Assembly: GCA_003557805.1 (NCBI GenBank)
Contig: PWNY01000098.1
Span: 1-9,981 of the forward strand
Origin: Bacteroidales bacterium
GTDB taxonomy: Bacteria > Bacteroidota > Bacteroidia > Bacteroidales > UBA7960
Reading direction: 5' to 3'
Length of the DNA stretch: 9,981 nt
Every line of letters begins with the position of its first letter. Position 1 is the stretch's first letter. Position numbers and translations under genes: made by a program. Shown one piece after another: positions 1 to 6,134 of this stretch. The notes under the pieces were generated by a model. It was not told where the DNA came from. It searched no databases and worked only from the letters and a program-made list of their open reading frames with translations.

Positions 1-380
1 GCTTCGGTAAACCTGCCATAATCAACGTACTGCAAAGCTCCCCCGAAATGTCCAAGCCCTTCATAATAGTGGGTAAAAGCGACAGTACCATAGTTTATAT
101 CGTCAAAATAGTCCATGAAGTTCAAAGACAGATGGTTGAGCTGATCCTGGCTGAGAAGTGATGGAATTACAATAAACATACCAGGATCAGGTTCTGCTGC
201 GGATATTGCATATCCCCCCAGTGCAGTTATCCTGGCGGTCTGGGGCAATGAAAGGAACTCATATACCCTTCCGCTTTGTCTTTGAGCACTGACATCAAAA
301 CACCAGGTTAGAGATACCAGCAGAACTATGACTATTACCCTTATTACCCTTATTTTCCTTATTACCCTTTTGTAAAACAC
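1..380 (-). CDS. porQ: PorQ, type IX secretion system protein (N-terminal part, runs off left edge)
   Basis: I read 126 complete codons on the minus strand from a GTG at 380 to the window edge. After a signal peptide the protein reads VYEFLSLPQTARITALGG, then DPGMFIVIPSLLS, LNFMDYFDDINYG and GALQYVDYGRF. This is the recognisable start of PorQ, an outer-membrane beta-barrel protein of the Bacteroidota type IX secretion system. In that system PorQ works with PorU, PorV and PorZ in cell-surface attachment of secreted proteins. The signal peptide has a basic N-region (residues 4-14), a hydrophobic core of about residues 15-26 and a likely cleavage site after V30-S31-A32. The GTG start is inferred. 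There is no in-frame ATG before the signal peptide, a TGA lies a few codons upstream, and a TTG at 386 is the only alternative. Family members are usually a little over 300 residues, so about a third is present. No clear Shine-Dalgarno sequence is visible. Confidence 0.85.
   Translation of the reverse strand, partial: MFYKRVIRKIRVIRVIVIVLLVSLTWCFDVSAQRQSGRVYEFLSLPQTARITALGGYAISAAEPDPGMFIVIPSLLSQDQLNHLSLNFMDYFDDINYGTVAFTHYYEGLGHFGGALQYVDYGRFTE
334..369 (-). repeat. 9-bp tandem repeat, four copies, inside the porQ signal peptide
   Basis: On the plus strand ATTACCCTT occurs at 334-342, 343-351 and 361-369, with a diverged copy, ATTTTCCTT, at 352-360. Read on the coding strand, the repeat gives Arg-Val-Ile or Arg-Lys-Ile four times (residues 5-16 of PorQ). 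The unit is a multiple of three, so gain or loss of a copy would keep the reading frame and change only the charge and length of the signal peptide N-region. Confidence 0.85.
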
Positions 381-457
381 AGGCAAATATCAGTTTATAT
401 ATATACGCTAAAGGAAACGGAAAGTCTGCTGCTCTTATTTTACAGCAGCCAATCCCC

Positions 458-1069
458 TCACTTTATGGAAAAATCATTTAATTGCTCGTGTATCTCAATG
501 ACCTGCGGCAAAACAGCCCTGTTCCCGTCATTTACAATGACAAAGTCAGACATAGCCACCTTCCTTGCCTCCTCCATCTGTTTCGACTCACGTCTTAGAA
601 CATCCACGGGTTTAGTACCATCACGCCTGCAAACCCTTTTTATCCGTAACTCCCTGGGTGCAGTTACTGTTATGATCTTGTCAAACAGGGTGTTTTGACC
701 GGTTTCAAAGAGGATTGCCGCCTCCTGTATAACATAGGAAACAGACTCCTGCCTGCCGGCCCAGCCTGAGAAGTCCTCCCTGACCAGTGGATGTATCAAC
801 TGGTTTAAGATTTCCAGTTTGTTATCATCGTTGAAAACGATAGCTGCCAGCTTTTCCCTGTCAACCCTACCGTCACTTCCAAAAACTGCATCCCCGAACT
901 CCTCCCTGATCTTATCCCGTACCTGCGCATTTTCAAGGAAAGACCTTCCTTTTTCATCAGCACGGTATACAGGTATGCCCAGTTTTTCAAAAATCTTCCC
1001 GACCATGGTTTTTCCGCTTCCGATATTGCCGGTAAGTCCAACCTTGAGTATTGCTCCCATCCTTATCAC
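458..1069 (-). CDS. coaE: Dephospho-CoA kinase
   Basis: CoaE catalyses the last step of coenzyme A synthesis, ATP-dependent phosphorylation of the 3'-hydroxyl of dephospho-CoA, in the cytoplasm. The 203-residue product has the P-loop GNIGSGKT (residues 14-21). It also has an Asp at position 38 in the ADEKGR segment where the family has its catalytic Asp, the LIHPLVR segment (91-97), an AAILFETG segment (118-125) and a DFVIVNDG segment near the C-terminus. Length matches the family at about 200. The start shown is a GTG at 1069 that overlaps the ybbR stop as GTGA, which suggests translational coupling. An ATG at 1060, with AAGG just before it, would give MGAILKVGLTG and fits the usual family start equally well. 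The gene is last in the nusB-yajC-ybbR-coaE group. No strong terminator follows it. Confidence 0.95.
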   Translation of the reverse strand: MIRMGAILKVGLTGNIGSGKTMVGKIFEKLGIPVYRADEKGRSFLENAQVRDKIREEFGDAVFGSDGRVDREKLAAIVFNDDNKLEILNQLIHPLVREDFSGWAGRQESVSYVIQEAAILFETGQNTLFDKIITVTAPRELRIKRVCRRDGTKPVDVLRRESKQMEEARKVAMSDFVIVNDGNRAVLPQVIEIHEQLNDFSIK

Positions 1070-2067
1070 TCCATAATTATATACTCTACATATTCAGGGC
1101 GGTGACTTATTATTCTTACAAAGGAAGGATGACTCTCCAGGTGCACTTGCAACCTCCCGTCATTATCAGTACCGGGACAGTTGACTACTGCCCTGAACAT
1201 ACCTTCACTTATTGTCCTGAAATCCCTGAATGATACCATGTAGTTAACAGTAACATGACCGGGAAATAGCCGCAGATCCTGCTCTTCAACACCTTCGGGG
1301 CAAACAACTTCAATTGGCAGCTGTATTGAAGCCTCGGTAAACTCCTCCACAGGCACCCTGACCCTTACCTGGTTTTCTTCCATCTCAAACGACTGAATGT
1401 TCGGTGGAGGTAACACCCTGAGCTGCCTGTCCGTCGTGCGTCTTAGGTTTTGAACCTCCCAGTGCTCGGTGTAAAGCGCTCTCAGGGTATCAAGAACTAC
1501 TGCCGGCCCTGTCACATTGATACTGTCAGGTTCGATATTTATCTCACCGTACTGTTCATACCTGTTGCCAAATGAAATATCTGCCCTTAGAACTACGGGC
1601 AGAAGTTTATCCGCTGAAGGGGCCATTTCCAGGAAAACGGTATCGGGTCTTACCAGGCTGACCCTGGCCCTGCCCTCCATCGATTCTTCTATCCTTGTGG
1701 CAATATCACCTGATGTAATATAAGCAAGAGATTTTCCATTCTGCCTTATAACAGGCAGATCCTCGGTTCTGAAACGCAATAGTTCACGGGGCATGAAGAA
1801 ACGGGCCCATATGAGCCTGATCCCTGCCGATTCGAGGGTAAAGGTAACCAATGAGTCACTTTGGGACACTCCCAGCTGGCCTTCAGGAGAACCGGCAAAT
1901 CTTACCATCCTTGTGTAATCGGCCTGATTATCCTGTGAAAGCTTTGTAAACAACCAAAAGAGGGAACTGCAGATAAGGCATATTAAGAAAGTATATACCT
2001 TTCGCCGGGAGGCCGCCTCAGTTGGTGTTAAAACATCATTTTTACGCCATAGAAACTTAAAGTTCAT
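1066..2067 (-). CDS. YbbR-like domain protein, membrane anchored
   Basis: This 333-residue protein has a short basic cytoplasmic N-terminus, one membrane segment (about residues 24-43, rich in Leu, Ile, Cys and Phe) and a long beta-rich extracytoplasmic part. That part carries repeats of the YbbR type, for example PVVLRADISFG followed by INIEPDSINVTGPAVVLD. The D-SINVTGP pattern is typical of YbbR repeats. In Firmicutes, YbbR proteins (CdaR) regulate the diadenylate cyclase CdaA. Bacteroidota homologues occur between yajC and coaE, as here, and their job is less clear. No cyclase gene is in this window, so a link to cyclic di-AMP is only an inference. The ATG shares one base with the yajC stop (TAATG), and the stop overlaps the coaE start, so the three genes are probably translated in a coupled way. 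Confidence 0.85.
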   Translation of the reverse strand: MNFKFLWRKNDVLTPTEAASRRKVYTFLICLICSSLFWLFTKLSQDNQADYTRMVRFAGSPEGQLGVSQSDSLVTFTLESAGIRLIWARFFMPRELLRFRTEDLPVIRQNGKSLAYITSGDIATRIEESMEGRARVSLVRPDTVFLEMAPSADKLLPVVLRADISFGNRYEQYGEINIEPDSINVTGPAVVLDTLRALYTEHWEVQNLRRTTDRQLRVLPPPNIQSFEMEENQVRVRVPVEEFTEASIQLPIEVVCPEGVEEQDLRLFPGHVTVNYMVSFRDFRTISEGMFRAVVNCPGTDNDGRLQVHLESHPSFVRIISHRPEYVEYIIME

Positions 2068-2393
2068 TAACGTCGTTCTCCGAGCTGTTCTGATGCTCCT
2101 TCCATGGCAATGGCGGACTTTTCAACACGAAACTTTGTACCATCTTCCACTTCCAGGGTAAACGTACGCTCCTGCTCCTCCACAATCTTTCCATGTATGC
2201 CACCAATTGTAACAACCTTGTCACCCTTCTTGAGGCTTTCCCGGTACTTCCGCAACTGTTTCTGCTTCCGCATCTGGGGGCGGATAAAGAACAGGTAGAA
2301 AACCAGTATAATGAGTATAAGAGGCAAGAAAGCGCCCAAACCGCCACCACCATTTTCCGGTTGTGTCATCAAAATCACATGCATCAAATTCAT
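2067..2393 (-). CDS. yajC: YajC, preprotein translocase accessory subunit
   Basis: YajC is a small inner-membrane protein that associates with SecDF and the SecYEG channel during protein export. The 108-residue product has a Gly-rich N-terminus, a single membrane helix (about residues 20-37), the hallmark IRPQMRKQKQ segment right after it (37-46), and a compact cytoplasmic domain containing KKGDKVVTIGGIHGKI. Length is normal for the family. The ATG at 2393 is preferred. A second ATG three codons in (2384) is possible, and neither has a clear ribosome binding site. The gene lies 54 bases after the nusB stop and directly before ybbR. No secD or secF is present nearby. Confidence 0.95.
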   Translation of the reverse strand: MNLMHVILMTQPENGGGGLGAFLPLILIILVFYLFFIRPQMRKQKQLRKYRESLKKGDKVVTIGGIHGKIVEEQERTFTLEVEDGTKFRVEKSAIAMEGASEQLGERR

Positions 2394-2434
2394 TTGTAAG
2401 TATATTTGGTTATAAAATCAACAACTTCCGCAAG

Positions 2435-2442
2435 CAAAGTTA
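2435..2442 (-). promoter_or_regulatory. Possible internal promoter -7 element before yajC
   Basis: The minus strand reads TAACTTTG in the 54-base nusB-yajC gap, an exact match to the Bacteroidota -7 consensus TAnnTTTG. No good TTTG-type -33 box lies at the usual spacing of about 19 bases, because the upstream bases are the end of nusB. It may be chance. If active, it would let yajC-ybbR-coaE be transcribed apart from nusB. Confidence 0.3.
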
Positions 2443-2447
2443 ATAAA

Positions 2448-3401
2448 TCATTCTGAAGCTTCATTACCATAACCGGAAGCATATTTATTTATTTTACTGT
2501 CTCTTACAAACTCTTCGACAAGCTTGTCAAGAATACCGTTCACAAAGATCTTGCTTTTGGGCGTGGAGTACATCTTGGAAAGCTCGATATATTCGTTAAG
2601 GCTTACCTTAACTGGTATTTCCGGGAACTTCAGTATCTCGGTAATGGCCATTTCCATTATTATCATATCCATCAGTGCGATCCTCTCAACGTCCCAGTTT
2701 CTGGTCTTGGCCGAAATTATCTTGTCAAACTCCTCCCTGTTCAGTATCGCTTTCCTGAAAAGTTCAATTGCAAACTCCCTGTCAGTGGGATCCTTGAACA
2801 GTTCCATCAGCTGAAGTTTGCCACCGTTTTCCTGGGCATTTTTTATGGTCCGGATCATCATCTTGTTCACCAGTTCCCAGTCGTCGATCCAGTAGATGCT
2901 TTTCTCCTCATAAAAAGCATGAAGCGGTTCAAATGTCATGACAGACTTCTTGATCATCTTTATAACGAAGCCGGTATCGGCTTCCAGGCTGTCATCACCG
3001 CTTTCAAGATATTCATTATAGTAGGGTTGCTGCTTGACCTGCTGCAACAGCTTCCTGACTATTTCCCTTTCACCCTGCCAGTTGATGCTCCTTTCTCCAG
3101 CTTTTTTTAAAAGCTGTTTATTACCTGATATCATGCCAAGACACCTGTTCTCCAAAAAGCGGGTATTGGGGTTCAGGTCCTCGCTAGTTGGAAGCCGCTT
3201 TGATTTGTTTTCTTCTATTACAGCTTCTTCCTGCTCAATAATCTCCTTAAGCAGCGTAAACTGGTAGAGGTACATATCATAAACCTTTTCCACACCGTGT
3301 AACATCTCCCTTTCACCCCTGCCAAGATCCTGGTTATGAGACTGGAGGTAAGCATACAGGCTTTGAAGGACCTTAACCCTTAAATGTCTTCTGTTAAGCA
3401 T
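2448..3401 (-). CDS. nusB: Transcription antitermination factor NusB, long Bacteroidota form
   Basis: NusB binds boxA RNA together with NusE (ribosomal protein S10) and promotes antitermination, especially of rRNA operons. The N-terminal segment MLNRRHLRVKVLQSLYAY matches the first NusB helix. The C-terminal part (about residues 205-300) holds the conserved core: NWDVERIALMDMIIMEMA, then PEIPVKVSLNEYIELSKMYST and KIFVNGILDKL. At 317 residues it is more than twice the size of the E. coli protein (139). The extra length lies between residues 20 and 205 and is charged and mostly helical-looking. This long form is usual in Bacteroidota, so it is not evidence of a fusion. It is the first gene of a group with yajC, ybbR and coaE, and it faces away from the PUR-domain gene. 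Confidence 0.93.
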   Translation of the reverse strand: MLNRRHLRVKVLQSLYAYLQSHNQDLGRGEREMLHGVEKVYDMYLYQFTLLKEIIEQEEAVIEENKSKRLPTSEDLNPNTRFLENRCLGMISGNKQLLKKAGERSINWQGEREIVRKLLQQVKQQPYYNEYLESGDDSLEADTGFVIKMIKKSVMTFEPLHAFYEEKSIYWIDDWELVNKMMIRTIKNAQENGGKLQLMELFKDPTDREFAIELFRKAILNREEFDKIISAKTRNWDVERIALMDMIIMEMAITEILKFPEIPVKVSLNEYIELSKMYSTPKSKIFVNGILDKLVEEFVRDSKINKYASGYGNEASE

Positions 3402-3469
3402 TGGTTCAGTTCAATTGTATTTAATGGCCGTTTTACAGGCAGAAAGAAATTTCCCCATGCAAAACAATG

Positions 3470-3477
3470 CAAAAGTA
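3470..3477 (-). promoter_or_regulatory. Probable nusB promoter -7 element
   Basis: The minus strand reads TACTTTTG, an exact TAnnTTTG match, followed by CATTGTTTTGC. Transcription would start near 3463, giving a nusB leader of about 60 bases. A near-copy, TTGTTTTG (7 of 8), follows 10 bases on because TGCAAAA is repeated (3458-3464 and 3468-3474 on the plus strand). The upstream region is an A-tract with no obvious TTTG -33 box, so the call rests on the -7 element and its position. Confidence 0.5.
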
Positions 3478-3492
3478 AGTTATTTTTTTTTC

Positions 3493-3500
3493 TATATTTG
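3493..3500 (+). promoter_or_regulatory. Probable promoter -7 element for the PUR-domain gene
   Basis: TATATTTG matches TAnnTTTG exactly and follows a long T-tract (3482-3491). A start near 3507 would give a leader of almost 100 bases. Two other exact matches lie in the same leader: TAAATTTG at 3512-3519 and TATTTTTG at 3571-3578. The last has a TTTA at 3548-3551, at the right 19-base distance for a weak -33 box, and would give a leader of only about 20 bases. I cannot tell which is used. Confidence 0.45.
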
Positions 3501-3520
3501 ACCGCATTTATTAAATTTGT

Positions 3521-3538
3521 TCCTGTTCCGGAAGCGGA
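3521..3538. other. Imperfect 18-bp palindrome in the nusB/PUR divergent region
   Basis: The stretch TCCTGTTCCGGAAGCGGA is symmetric at 14 of 18 positions and has a perfect TTCCGGAA core (3526-3533). It lies downstream of the first PUR-gene promoter candidate and upstream of the last one. It could be a protein-binding operator. With no loop it would make a poor RNA hairpin. It is a sequence observation only; no known operator is recognised. Confidence 0.3.
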
Positions 3539-3592
3539 CATTAGCTCTTTAATAAAAAATTGCCAGGGATTATTTTTGAACAGAAAGAAAAC

Positions 3593-3598
3593 AGGAGA
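3593..3598 (+). promoter_or_regulatory. Ribosome binding site that sets the PUR-domain gene start
   Basis: AGGAGA lies six bases before the ATG at 3605. It is the clearest Shine-Dalgarno sequence in the window. It supports 3605 rather than an in-frame TTG at 3560, whose added 15 residues have no counterpart in what I recall of the family. Confidence 0.7.
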
Positions 3599-3604
3599 TC
3601 TAAA

Positions 3605-4039
3605 ATGGATGATTTTGGCACCAACGTTCCCAGAGATGATATTCATTCAAAAGCAGTAAGGGCAGGGAAACGGACCTACTTTTTTGATGTAAAATCAACG
3701 CGTTCAAACGAATTGTATCTTACCATAACCGAAAGTAAGAGGCGCTTCAACCAGCAAACGGGTAAGTTTTTCTACGAAAAGCACAAACTTTTCCTGTACC
3801 GTGAAGACTTTGAAAAATTCAGGGATGCCCTTGAGGAATCATACAGGGCAATCGATGAACTGCAGGGTGAAATAATCAGGGAAAAACCCGCTGAAGAAGG
3901 CCGGGCTGAAGAAGCCAAGGAAACAGGGGAAAAAGAAGAGAAAGAAGAAAAAAGCATCAGCTTCGAAGACCTTGACGACAAAGAGGATGACGACAAGGAG
4001 TCAAATGAGGGTGATGATACTGAAGAGGATAAAAAGTAG
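3605..4039 (+). CDS. PUR-domain (DUF3276 family) DNA/RNA-binding protein
   Basis: The 144-residue product is a small PUR-alpha-like protein of the DUF3276 family, common in Bacteroidota. The PUR fold spans about residues 18-88: GKRTYFFDVKSTRSNELYLT and ITESKRRF make the first strands, and HKLFLYREDFEKFRDALEE gives the last strand and helix. PUR domains bind purine-rich single-stranded DNA or RNA. The cellular target here is unknown. From about residue 95 the protein is a low-complexity tail of Glu, Asp and Lys, probably disordered. It is the only plus-strand gene in the window. It diverges from nusB, and its last 39 bases overlap the 3' end of the convergent kinase gene. No convincing terminator follows. 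A CCCG-CGGG pair after the stop (about 4042-4051) has almost no loop. Confidence 0.88.
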   Translation: MDDFGTNVPRDDIHSKAVRAGKRTYFFDVKSTRSNELYLTITESKRRFNQQTGKFFYEKHKLFLYREDFEKFRDALEESYRAIDELQGEIIREKPAEEGRAEEAKETGEKEEKEEKSISFEDLDDKEDDDKESNEGDDTEEDKK

Positions 4040-4816
4040 ACCCGGACGGGACAACTTTTTCAACATCCTTTTGCGACGGGCACGGAGCTCCCTGGTTTTG
4101 CGGGTATAATGCTCCATCCTGTCAATTACCCTGTCCCTGTCGTGGCCTGTAATAACAGAATATTCCCCGGCCATCACCTTTATCATATCGGGAGTAGCAC
4201 TCAAACGGGCAAAATTCTTCATCCTTGCCTCAAACCCGAGTTCTCTTCCTGTCTTCATTCTGTTCAGGTCAACCAGAAAGAATATGTAATTGCCTTGACC
4301 TTCATTTGATATCAGGGTATTGCCAGGGGAGTGATCAAGAAAGTTAACCCTGTTCTCATGCAGGTTGTGTGTAAACCTGGTAAACTTCCGGAGTATCTCT
4401 TCCCTGCCAGGATAATCAGGCCTCTCGATAAGTGTTCTGAAACTCAGATCCTCCCTGACCTGCATGCTTACAAAATAACTCCTGCCCAGCCCCCATAAAC
4501 CTCTCTCTTCATAATATGCCACTGGTAACGGTGTGCCAATACCCCTTTTGACCAGGTAGCAGGCATGTTCGTATGACCGCCTCGCCTTTGACTTTCTTAG
4601 ATATCTGTATACAAACCGGTTAACAGGATGGGCAATCTTGAAAGATTTTACATTTAGCCTCAGATCTCCAAACGAAATGTTTCTTACCTTGTTTCGCTCA
4701 TCTGAGCCTACCCGGGTCCCAAGCTTATCAAACTTGTTTACCGCCAAACGGATCCTGTCAGCAATATGCCGGTGACCCGGGGAAATATGTTCATACAGCC
4801 TTCCGGTCATACCCAT
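4001..4816 (-). CDS. Lipopolysaccharide kinase (Kdo/WaaP, InaA-like) family protein
   Basis: This 271-residue protein has a reduced protein-kinase fold of the kind used by Kdo kinase and WaaP to phosphorylate the LPS inner core. Visible elements are NVKSFK with the probable ATP-binding Lys (K57 or K60), the helix segment RKSKARRSYEHA with Glu83, and RGIGTPLPVAYYEE (91-104). The catalytic loop is NFLDHSPGN (158-166, Asp161 and Asn166), and the metal-binding Asp183 lies in FFLVDLNRMK. The Bacteroidota family is predicted to act at the inner membrane on LPS, but the substrate is not shown by the sequence and no other LPS gene is here. The ATG lies 15 bases after the helicase stop. The AGGAGG in the last helicase codons is about 18 bases upstream, too far for an ideal site. 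The last 12 residues (LLFILFSIITLI) are an unusual hydrophobic tail, entirely antisense to the PUR gene. Confidence 0.82.
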   Translation of the reverse strand: MGMTGRLYEHISPGHRHIADRIRLAVNKFDKLGTRVGSDERNKVRNISFGDLRLNVKSFKIAHPVNRFVYRYLRKSKARRSYEHACYLVKRGIGTPLPVAYYEERGLWGLGRSYFVSMQVREDLSFRTLIERPDYPGREEILRKFTRFTHNLHENRVNFLDHSPGNTLISNEGQGNYIFFLVDLNRMKTGRELGFEARMKNFARLSATPDMIKVMAGEYSVITGHDRDRVIDRMEHYTRKTRELRARRKRMLKKLSRPGLLFILFSIITLI

Positions 4817-4831
4817 GCTTGCTTAATGCCC

Positions 4832-6109
4832 TTACCTCCTTTTTTTTCCGCTCTTAAAATCCCTGGCAGCTTTCCCTGCCCCCTTTTTACTATCCTGTTT
4901 CTGACCGGGTTTTATCCTTTTCTTCCCGGCCCTGAAAAAGGAAGGATGCCTGCCCTTAGCTCCCTTATATTCAGGGCCAGGACCAATATCCCCGGGCAGA
5001 TCTGTCTTCTGTACCTCCCTGCCAATCAACCTCTCTATCATAGCAAACCTGCCATGTTCTGCAGGTCCTATAAAGGTGCATGCCTTACCATGTGAACCAG
5101 CCCTTGCAGTACGCCCGATGCGGTGCACATAATCTTCTGCATCATTAGGCACATCGAAGTTCACGACCAGGTCAATATCCTCAACATCTATACCCCTGGA
5201 AACGATGTCAGTTGCAACCAGTATCCTTACCTGCTTGCTGCGGAAACTATTCATCACCTTTTCCCTTTCTGCCTGTGATATATCAGAGTGGATCTCCTCA
5301 ACCCCCATCATTTGCTTCCTGAGGTTCTTTGCCAGCTGGCGAACCCCCGTCTTGGTCTCGCCAAATACCAGGATGCTCTTCATTCTCTGATCCCTTACAA
5401 GGTGATCAAGCAGCAAAGGCTTCTGATTGTCATAAACAACATAGGCTTCCTGCCTTATTTTGTCAGGAGGAGTGGCAAGACCGATGTTCACCTCTGAAGG
5501 TTTTACAAGTATACGGCGGCTGAGCTCCCTTATCCTGGGAGGCATGGTGGCTGAGAACAACATAGTCTGCCTCTTTTCAGGAATGTATGATATTATCTTC
5601 ATTATATCATCAAAGAAGCCCATATCGAGCATTCGGTCAGCCTCATCAAGGATAAGGAAATCCAGCCCGGTCATATCGGCATATCCCAGTACAAGATGAC
5701 TTATCATCCTCCCGGGTGTGCACACAACGATCTCCACCCCCCTGGTCAGGGCGCGTTTTTCATTGTAAAAGGCTTCTCCACCGCCACCACCATATACAGC
5801 CAGCGAGCTCAGGCCGGTATAATACCCGAATCCCTCCGCCTGCTGCGCAACCTGTATTGCCAGCTCCCTTGTAGGAGTGATTACAAGTGCCCTTATCTTC
5901 TCCTGCCTTTTACCCGTATAAATACTGTTAATTACAGGAAGCAGGAATGCTGCTGTCTTTCCGGTACCGGTCTGCGAGCATGCTATAATATCCCTTCCTT
6001 TCATTATTTCCGGGATGACCTTTTTCTGAACCGTGGTGGGTTCATTATACTGCATCACCTCAATACCTTCGATTACCTGCGGATCGAATCCGAAAGACTT
6101 AAAGTCCAA
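4832..6109 (-). CDS. DEAD-box ATP-dependent RNA helicase, RhlE-like
   Basis: All DEAD-box motifs are present in the 425-residue product: the Q motif with Gln28 and upstream Phe, motif I SQTGTGKT (45-52), Ia PTRELA (79-84), Ib TPGR (131-134), II DEAD (155-158), III SAT (186-188), V with SRGID (304-308) and VI HRIGRTARAG (329-338). The C-terminal 45 residues are a basic, Lys- and Gly-rich tail likely to bind RNA. The family unwinds short RNA duplexes in ribosome assembly, RNA decay or cold adaptation. The layout best fits RhlE, but the exact role is not determined. The start is a TTG at 6109, since no ATG occurs before the Q motif and a stop codon lies a few codons upstream. DFKSFGFDP then falls exactly where relatives begin. 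The gene follows pyrF after 25 bases and precedes the kinase by 15. Confidence 0.93.
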   Translation of the reverse strand: MDFKSFGFDPQVIEGIEVMQYNEPTTVQKKVIPEIMKGRDIIACSQTGTGKTAAFLLPVINSIYTGKRQEKIRALVITPTRELAIQVAQQAEGFGYYTGLSSLAVYGGGGGEAFYNEKRALTRGVEIVVCTPGRMISHLVLGYADMTGLDFLILDEADRMLDMGFFDDIMKIISYIPEKRQTMLFSATMPPRIRELSRRILVKPSEVNIGLATPPDKIRQEAYVVYDNQKPLLLDHLVRDQRMKSILVFGETKTGVRQLAKNLRKQMMGVEEIHSDISQAEREKVMNSFRSKQVRILVATDIVSRGIDVEDIDLVVNFDVPNDAEDYVHRIGRTARAGSHGKACTFIGPAEHGRFAMIERLIGREVQKTDLPGDIGPGPEYKGAKGRHPSFFRAGKKRIKPGQKQDSKKGAGKAARDFKSGKKRR

Positions 6110-6134
6110 AATATAATATTTTTATGTGTAACAA

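Noticed and set aside
384..391. GATATTTG on the minus strand as a porQ promoter
   Set aside because: It matches TAnnTTTG at 7 of 8 positions but sits only a few bases before the GTG start, leaving almost no room for a transcript leader.
428..449. GCTGCT/AGCAGC inverted repeat downstream of coaE as a terminator
   Set aside because: The stem is only six pairs with a ten-base loop, and no T-run follows on the minus strand, so it does not look like an intrinsic terminator.
2448..3401. NusB as a fusion with another domain because of its 317 residues
   Set aside because: The long form with an extended N-terminal and central region is usual in Bacteroidota, and I see no recognisable second domain.
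3560..3604. TTG start 15 codons upstream in the PUR-domain gene
   Set aside because: The ATG at 3605 has a clear AGGAGA at good spacing, and the added residues look like translated leader sequence.
4042..4051. CCCGGACGGG followed by T-rich sequence as a terminator for the PUR-domain gene
   Set aside because: The stem is three or four pairs with a loop of two to four bases and cannot be relied on. The T-run also lies several bases further on.
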